64,000 nt of DNA, taken from contig JAMKCH010049012.1 of NCBI GenBank assembly GCA_023653785.1, positions 82,391 to 146,390 of the forward strand, read 5' to 3'. Numbering within the stretch: the first letter of the stretch is position 1; every line of letters starts with the position of its first letter. Below, one piece after another: positions 60,201-64,000 of the stretch. The stretch is from Ophioderma brevispina (lineage: Eukaryota; Echinodermata; Ophiuroidea; Amphilepidida; Ophiodermatidae). Under the pieces are notes generated by a model. That model had not been told where the DNA came from and ran no database searches. It saw only the letters and a program-made list of their open reading frames with translations. A program made the translations under genes and the position numbers.

Positions 60201-62610
60201 TCTGCCATATCCAAATGATACCCCTATATTCTGTCTGTCACAAATGGTCCACTTTTAGGACCACAATCTTGAATTCTTTTTGATTCCAAACTGAAGCTCT
60301 TTTGGCTGAATAAAATGATAACAACAGTTCCCTTTCAGCTCCCATGTATCCAAGATATCAGCACTGGCACTGCACCAATCTACCATCTCTGGAGATAAAT
60401 GCTACTGGCATTTACGCCTGGCAACTCCTTATAAAATATAGTAGTTCATACTAGTATTTTCCCAATACCTTAAAAGCTAGATAATTACAGCATAATCATG
60501 CAGAAACATAATGAGCTAACACTGGTCCAATGGATCTCACATAAATGAAATCATAAGCTTGCTAATCCTTACATCAATGGGAACTTCCCTATTTTGCAAC
60601 ATACAGCAAAAGTAAAACCCCAGGCTAATTTGTACTTGATCTCAATATAGCAGCTAGGGAATCATTTTTTTCTTTTGCATGCTTTTGCATGATAAACAAT
60701 TACTTTTCCCCGTGAGAAATATTTTCCCAGTAAACAGAGAATAAATGATATTTTAATTACAAAATTGGGAATGCTATAACACGTATAGACTATGGAAATC
60801 ACCAGGGTGCACTGAACACAAACAACGCTCTATTGAAAGCCTGTATAGCAGATTCTAGTAAAAGTCACCGACGCCTATCACCGACGCAATTCGCGCATGT
60901 GTCGTACACTCGGGTGACTGACCTAAGTACACCCATAACCGAATCGTCAATCTGTGTGTACATTTGTACGTGTCAGGCAAACCATGCTTGACCGCGCCCA
61001 CAAACACGGTTCAGCCCAATAAAATTATTACGCAATCAATACGCCCCATTGCATTTCCCAGTTCAAACCTGGCTTCACTGCTGGAAAATAGCCATGCATA
61101 TTTGCATTGTCCACCTATTAAAAATTAAATGTCACCTTGCAATGAGACACTGTGGTTCAGGAATGATCTAAGTAATACGACACAGATAGTACATCTCACT
61201 AGTCACCTTATATCGCGCCTATCTACGATTATTTAGGAGTACTTTTTCAACCCTCCATTTCCGGATGACTCATGCGCAACGTTACTGACATAAAACCACC
61301 TCCAACGGAAGTCTTAATTTAAATTCTGTTGTTCCATCTTCCTGATAGCCGAGACCATACCGGATTTCCCATTATCATTGCGCATATAATTTTGACCACC
61401 TGAAGGTCTAAAAATTCTCTCGACGTCATGAACACACATTGCAGAAACACATTGCAGAATTTCCGTAATCTCCCCAAGCTGTATCACAAATCTGACGTCA
61501 CCATTCAGTAATGAGAGTAATGCGCGGCGCTCTTCATTTGTAAATTGTATTGGAAGAAGTGTGTACGTGCTGAATGACGTGGGTAGTAGCATCAGCTCAT
61601 AACCTAAATTTTTACCCAAATTAACCTTTTTGACATATCCCAACTATGTCCGATCAGACAATGCGGATTACCACGGAACAGTGAATGACATGAGTAGTGG
61701 GCTGTGACGGCTTATATGATGCTAAATTTGACTGAAATAGCTATTAGAAAACAAGTTAGAAGGTGGCACACTTTCAACATTTATTAAAGGTGCAACGAGA
61801 GATTTCACATAACAGGTGTCCCTAAAATGTGAAATTTTTTGCACTCATATAGTTATTAGCCAGATGTAGTTTTACATTTTGCTTAAACATTCTCTATAAT
61901 TGTACTTAATCATCACAAAAAACATGAAAAATAACAATTTCTTTTCACCTCTTCGACTCTTTGGTTCAATTTTATTTTACTTAATACACAGCTAGGTTCT
62001 CACTCGCAGTAGACCCCACTAGTTCAGATACCCCGTGGGTAGATTATGTGGGGATATCTTTTCTAGGGACAAATAAGGTATGCACCTGTCATCCAAAAAT
62101 TATAATACTTACTGCCTTCACCGCAGAGTACACTGAAAATTTCTGGTTCTTAGTATCCTGAAATTAAATGAGGAAAGCAATATTGTGCTTAATGAACGGT
62201 GCAACAAATTTGCAGCAAAATATTACCCCGAATAGTCATATTCTTGTTACTATAGGCCTATTGATTTTTTACGTGTTTCTACATTAATAAGATGCTCAGA
62301 CACAATTGATAAGTCAGTATAAGTCAGTATATATTAATATATTAATCACCGCTGTTTTACCATGACTTGCCATTTCGAGCAAATTCACAAAGAGAGGCCT
62401 GAATGTGATATTAGTAGGTGTAGTTATTTTCTTTACAGGCCTTATGTGAGCACTGCTATAATTACGCAATAAAAAGTCCCGCAAAGCACGGTGTGGCGAG
62501 GCATCGTCCGTGGAGCTGCAGCAGCCTGCAGAAAATGTAAACAGTACATTCATGATATGAGAAGTGATCACGAGAATTACTACTAGCAATATACAAAAGT
62601 ATCTCGGCAT
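49490..62610 (-). CDS. nAChR alpha-type Cys-loop receptor subunit (copy B)
   Basis: A multi-exon gene on the minus strand. Recognised exons are 62371-62610, 59609-59717, 53325-53667, 51968-52281 and 49490-50076. A short exon of about 45 bp expected between the first two (family gene structure) was not found. Together they cover the leader, N-terminal ligand domain, Cys-loop, loop C with the vicinal Cys pair that defines alpha subunits, M1-M2-M3, a short cytoplasmic loop and M4. The product would be a plasma-membrane ligand-gated ion-channel subunit, assembled as a pentamer (family knowledge). Two lesions disturb the frame as written: one missing base in exon 59609-59717, and an in-frame TAG with wrong phase at the end of exon 53325-53667. 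These may be sequence errors or early pseudogenisation. The ligand is not predictable because several binding residues are changed. Confidence 0.85.
51590..51824. other. Intron of copy B, nothing recognised
   Basis: No feature beyond chance frames. Confidence 0.4.
51825..51930 (+). mobile_element. L2/CR1-like 3' tail fragment
   Basis: GGCAACAGCGCTTTGAGATT, GATAAAGCCCTGTATAAAAA, then an ATT microsatellite. This is the conserved 3' terminus of L2-type LINEs/SINEs, about 100 bp, flanked by TAATAATAAT. Confidence 0.6.
51968..52281 (-). CDS. Copy B exon: loop C, M1, M2
   Basis: Acceptor CTTTAG before 52281, donor GTAAGT after 51968, 314 bp, no stop. It reads YLDNGVWDLVDV (family NGEWDLV), then FSCCEFPF, where the adjacent Cys pair marks an alpha-type loop C but both flanking Tyr of the aromatic box are Phe. 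M1 starts SFYINYVIVPFILLSILAV. M2 is KLQFSITNLLALSFFQNLV then ADIIPPS. The pore 9' Leu is kept. The intermediate-ring Glu at -1' is Ala, position 2' is Gln and 20' is Asp. It ends just before M3, at the conserved VPLI-type position. Confidence 0.9.
52320..52924. other. Intron of copy B with CA/CG tract
   Basis: Contains the alternating purine-pyrimidine stretch 52501-52607 and weak similarity to the copy A intron near 6510-6600. The 167-codon minus-strand frame across the tract is not credible. Confidence 0.5.
52501..52607. repeat. CA/CG alternating tract, Z-DNA-prone
   Basis: ACACACGCGCGCACTCGCGC, GAGCGCGCGCACACACACAC and similar runs. Alternating purine-pyrimidine with CG steps favours left-handed DNA (established biophysics). 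Confidence 0.8.
52925..53235. repeat. Dispersed repeat, copy 2 of 2
   Basis: Partner of 23080-23340, with TTAATATTGGTCGACCAAAA retained. Confidence 0.75.
53325..53667 (-). CDS. Copy B exon: beta strands and Cys-loop
   Basis: Acceptor TTCAG before 53667 fits phase 2 from the previous exon. The exon reads FDVDLYSVVQVRHNGMLYWV, then TASNVFSKCFPFDTQVC, then FRSWVYSG (loop B Trp kept). In the family the loop is Cys, 13 residues, Cys, ending FPFDxQxC. Here the first position is Ser (AGT, 53448-53450) and a Cys sits directly before FPFD (53430-53432). The open frame meets TAG immediately before a GTGAGT donor, and its phase does not match the next exon. Compared with copy A, two bases are missing just upstream (near 53333-53338). 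No WxPD motif is in this exon because it belongs to the 110-bp exon. Confidence 0.85.
53668..55190. other. Intron of copy B, nothing recognised
   Basis: Read on both strands. No exon-like block with receptor similarity and no clear repeat. Confidence 0.4.
55385..55465 (+). repeat. Repeat edge, GGCGTACCCAGGATTTTTTC
   Basis: Followed by GGGGGGCGCC and a C-run. An inverse relative is at 59040-59110. Probably one terminus of a dispersed element. Confidence 0.45.
55466..56879 (+). repeat. Duplicated block 5, left copy
   Basis: From GTCGGTACAGATCGGGCAAG to CTCATATAAT, repeated at 56900-58467 almost base for base. Confidence 0.9.
56880..56899. other. A-run, probable gap placeholder (5 of 5)
   Basis: Exactly 20 A between the two copies of block 5. 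Confidence 0.6.
56900..58467 (+). repeat. Duplicated block 5, right copy
   Basis: Same as the left copy, but with a tandem doubling of a ~28-bp GGGAGGGTGGGTGCGGGAGG unit (57510-57562) and about 130 bp more at 58101-58230. Confidence 0.9.
58468..59440. other. Intron of copy B, nothing named
   Basis: T-runs at 59004-59035 and a GGGGGGCGCGCGCCCCC patch at 59071-59087. No exon identified. Confidence 0.4.
59609..59717 (-). CDS. Copy B exon: WxDxxLxW segment, one base short
   Basis: TAG acceptor before 59717 and GTGAAT donor after 59609 give 109 bp, against 110 bp in copy A. It starts VWRDEFLTWNVSDL. Compared with copy A one T is missing after the GACTT near 59680, so the literal frame runs into LKGLTRYFCQL instead of the IWTPDI signature, which is still present in another frame. 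Without the lost base the exon would leave in phase 2, as the next exon requires. The family's loop A Tyr position is acidic here. Confidence 0.8.
59720..60945. other. Intron of copy B, nothing recognised
   Basis: No conserved motif or repeat was found by eye. The short exon expected between the N-terminal exon and the 110-bp exon could not be located here or downstream. Confidence 0.4.
60950..61643 (-). repeat. Dispersed repeat with open frame (inverse of 26480-27130)
   Basis: A 109-codon minus-strand frame (61314-61643) contains TNEERRALLSLLNGDVRFVI, QLGEITEILQCV and NDNGKSGMVSAI. The copy at 26.5 kb shares this wording with one stop. Family unknown. Confidence 0.6.
61644..62370 (-). other. 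First intron of copy B
   Basis: Parallels copy A 8120-9287, lacking the foldback insertion. A candidate short exon ends LNQRVE before GTGAAA at about 61955, and a similar stretch lies at about 8288 in copy A. The acceptor is not conserved, so it is not called. Confidence 0.4.
62371..62610 (-). CDS. Copy B first exon: leader and N-terminal helix
   Basis: ATG at 62610-62608 opens into a hydrophobic leader (YFCILLVVILVITSHIM), then CSSTDDASPHRALRDFLLRN, YSSAHIRPVKK and TNITFRPLFVNLLEM. This gives a secretion signal followed by the nAChR N-terminal helix and first strand. A strong acceptor-like TTTTCTGCAG inside (exon start 62525) is an alternative, in which case the leader would be in a separate upstream exon. 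The exon ends ATG|GCAAGT, a GC-type donor, where copy A has ATG|GTAAGA. Confidence 0.8.
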
Positions 62611-62674
62611 GTTTTTCGATCAGTATTGTGCCGAAGGCCGATATACTATTGTTGCCTAGGTCTTGCTCTTTCAT

Positions 62675-63001
62675 TTAAAGGAGCATTTCGTGATCCACAG
62701 CCTCGTATCACCGACTTACCTAAAAATAATTGAGATTTTTATATCTGTGAACCGTTGGCCTTGGTTATCCACGTGTACCTAATCTTACGTGCAAAATTCG
62801 GTCGTATCTGTATTTTCTGCCCGTAAACGGAGAGAAATTACAGCACAGTGGTCTATGAGACCGTGGGAAACAAACAATTGTTCATAACACAAAACCGCAA
62901 GATCGGGATCAACTCAAGTTTTGTGAATAAGGTTTTCAAAAGGATATCTAGTGATCAATGAATAAAACAGAAGGTGCTAAAATCACGAAATGCCCCTTTA
63001 A
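62675..63001. mobile_element. MITE, family 1, copy 2 (327 bp)
   Basis: Starts TTAAAGGAGCATTTCGTGAT and ends ATCACGAAATGCCCCTTTAA. The ends are nearly perfect inverse copies of each other and of 4246-4594. It sits just upstream of the copy B start codon. Confidence 0.75.
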
Positions 63002-64000
63002 CACCTCGCTTGTAAAAAAAAAGCGTGCAAAAGTGGCTGAGATAGAACGGCGGAAAGACGCAAAACCCCGAAACCAAAAGTTGCACAAGGGGGTTGACAC
63101 TTAGCGCCTGTCGTCTTTTGCTCCTTTACCCCACAATATGGCTATGGCAAAATACGAAAGTTCGCGCATATCAACGAAATTTATGGTCCCTCCTGTATTT
63201 ATTAACCTCATGGTATAGAGTTACGTGTTCACCGTTCGTAACCATGACAGTAACGAACTTCGCAGTACAAGACTCGGCTATATATAGCGCCCTCGTTTGA
63301 ACCTAGGCCCACCCCAGTTTAAGGGTTGGTTTCACTGAATGTTTCATAATGTTAATTATTTTGTTTTTCAAATGCGCCTATTTCAGTTATTTCAAGGTCA
63401 AATTTGGTATGTTTGGTATCAAAATTTAGCTCCTTTAATGCTCTTTAGATATATTTAATCTATTTTTATGAATCAAGGTTATATATTTTGCTACAGCACT
63501 TGCAGTTTACAATTCGGGTCCCTTCAATTGAAATCCTCTGGAAATAGTGTAGTTCTCTACTCTTTGTTTTTGTAAAAATAACTTAATTCACCGTATATCT
63601 TATATTATAGCAATTCAGAAATGCACAGCTTTCATATAACACCAATTTTACGTTTTAAGTCTAAATATTCTACAAGATTATCGCCTATGTATTGTTATCC
63701 CCGAGTTTTACGTGGACTTTTTAGTACTGTGTCCCACCCCCTTAAAATCTAACCCGAGTCGTTATAGCGCCCCCTGTAAAGCAAGGCCCAGGGACCACCG
63801 TTCGTCCGCAAGTGTCATCTCCTTATTTTAATCCTCCTTGGTTGCACTTTATGCAATTTTCAAAGGTTACAGTGTGGTACAACGCAAGAATCCCCGTGTA
63901 TTGATTTCATACAAAGAGGGGTTTCCGACTGAATGCGCGAGTAAGTCCACATTCAATATTGATTGTAGTCCGCATGTTAATGTCGCAGTACACTGTAATA
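63002..64000. other. Sequence upstream of copy B, nothing recognised
   Basis: No receptor exon, clear promoter or repeat was seen. A TATATATAGCG at about 63281 is on the wrong strand for the gene. Confidence 0.4.

Noticed and set aside
61950..61990. Short exon reading LNQRVE before GTGAAA as the missing ~45-bp receptor exon
   Set aside because: Similar wording exists in copy A, but the acceptor is not conserved, length does not fit and the expected Trp of loop D is absent.
1..64000. CRISPR array, integron or prokaryotic operon
   Set aside because: No regular 24-40-bp repeats with unique spacers; tandem arrays here have no spacers. Gene structure is spliced and LINEs are of animal type.

Overview
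This is a repeat-rich piece of an animal genome. There are no operons, no bacterial-style gene packing and no CRISPR array. Introns with GT/GC...AG borders are visible, and most of the window consists of LINE, MITE, foldback and satellite debris. The only protein-coding genes I can name are Cys-loop receptor genes of the nicotinic acetylcholine receptor (nAChR) alpha type. The mix of diverse nAChR-like genes with EN/RT LINEs and CR1/L2-like 3' tails suggests a marine invertebrate, perhaps a deuterostome such as an echinoderm or hemichordate. That assignment is inference only.

Layout: 0-4.7 kb is anonymous sequence with small MITEs. From 4.7 to 9.45 kb, minus strand, lies a decayed nAChR paralogue (copy A). 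From 9.8 to 12.5 kb is a duplicated block carrying CR1/L2-like RT remnants. From 12.9 to 16.3 kb is a broken EN/RT LINE, followed by two facing 21-bp minisatellite arrays (16.4 and 18.6-19.0 kb). From 19 to 44 kb there is a mosaic of LINE 3' fragments, inverted-repeat elements, MITEs and a ~110-bp tandem array, with one stretch of unrecognised coding-like remnants (36-38 kb). From 44.1 to 51.3 kb are two ~3.2-kb direct copies of a segment containing the last nAChR exon. From 49.5 to 62.6 kb, minus strand, lies the better preserved nAChR gene (copy B), whose introns hold a Z-DNA-prone tract, a near-identical ~1.4-kb duplication and dispersed repeats.

Copies A and B share exon order, exon sizes and splice phases, so they are tandem paralogues in head-to-tail orientation. 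Their damage is complementary. The 110-bp exon is open in A but shifted by one base in B, while the Cys-loop, M1-M2 and M3-M4 exons are broken in A and open in B. B departs from the family in its Cys-loop, ligand box and pore selectivity filter, which is the most interesting biology here.

Caution on sequence quality: five runs of 20-23 A each separate two copies of the same local sequence, or lie close to one. The pattern fits 20-base scaffold gaps written as A between overlapping contigs. Several duplicated blocks differ mainly by dense one-base indels, as raw long-read sequence would. Some frameshifts and duplications may therefore be artefacts.
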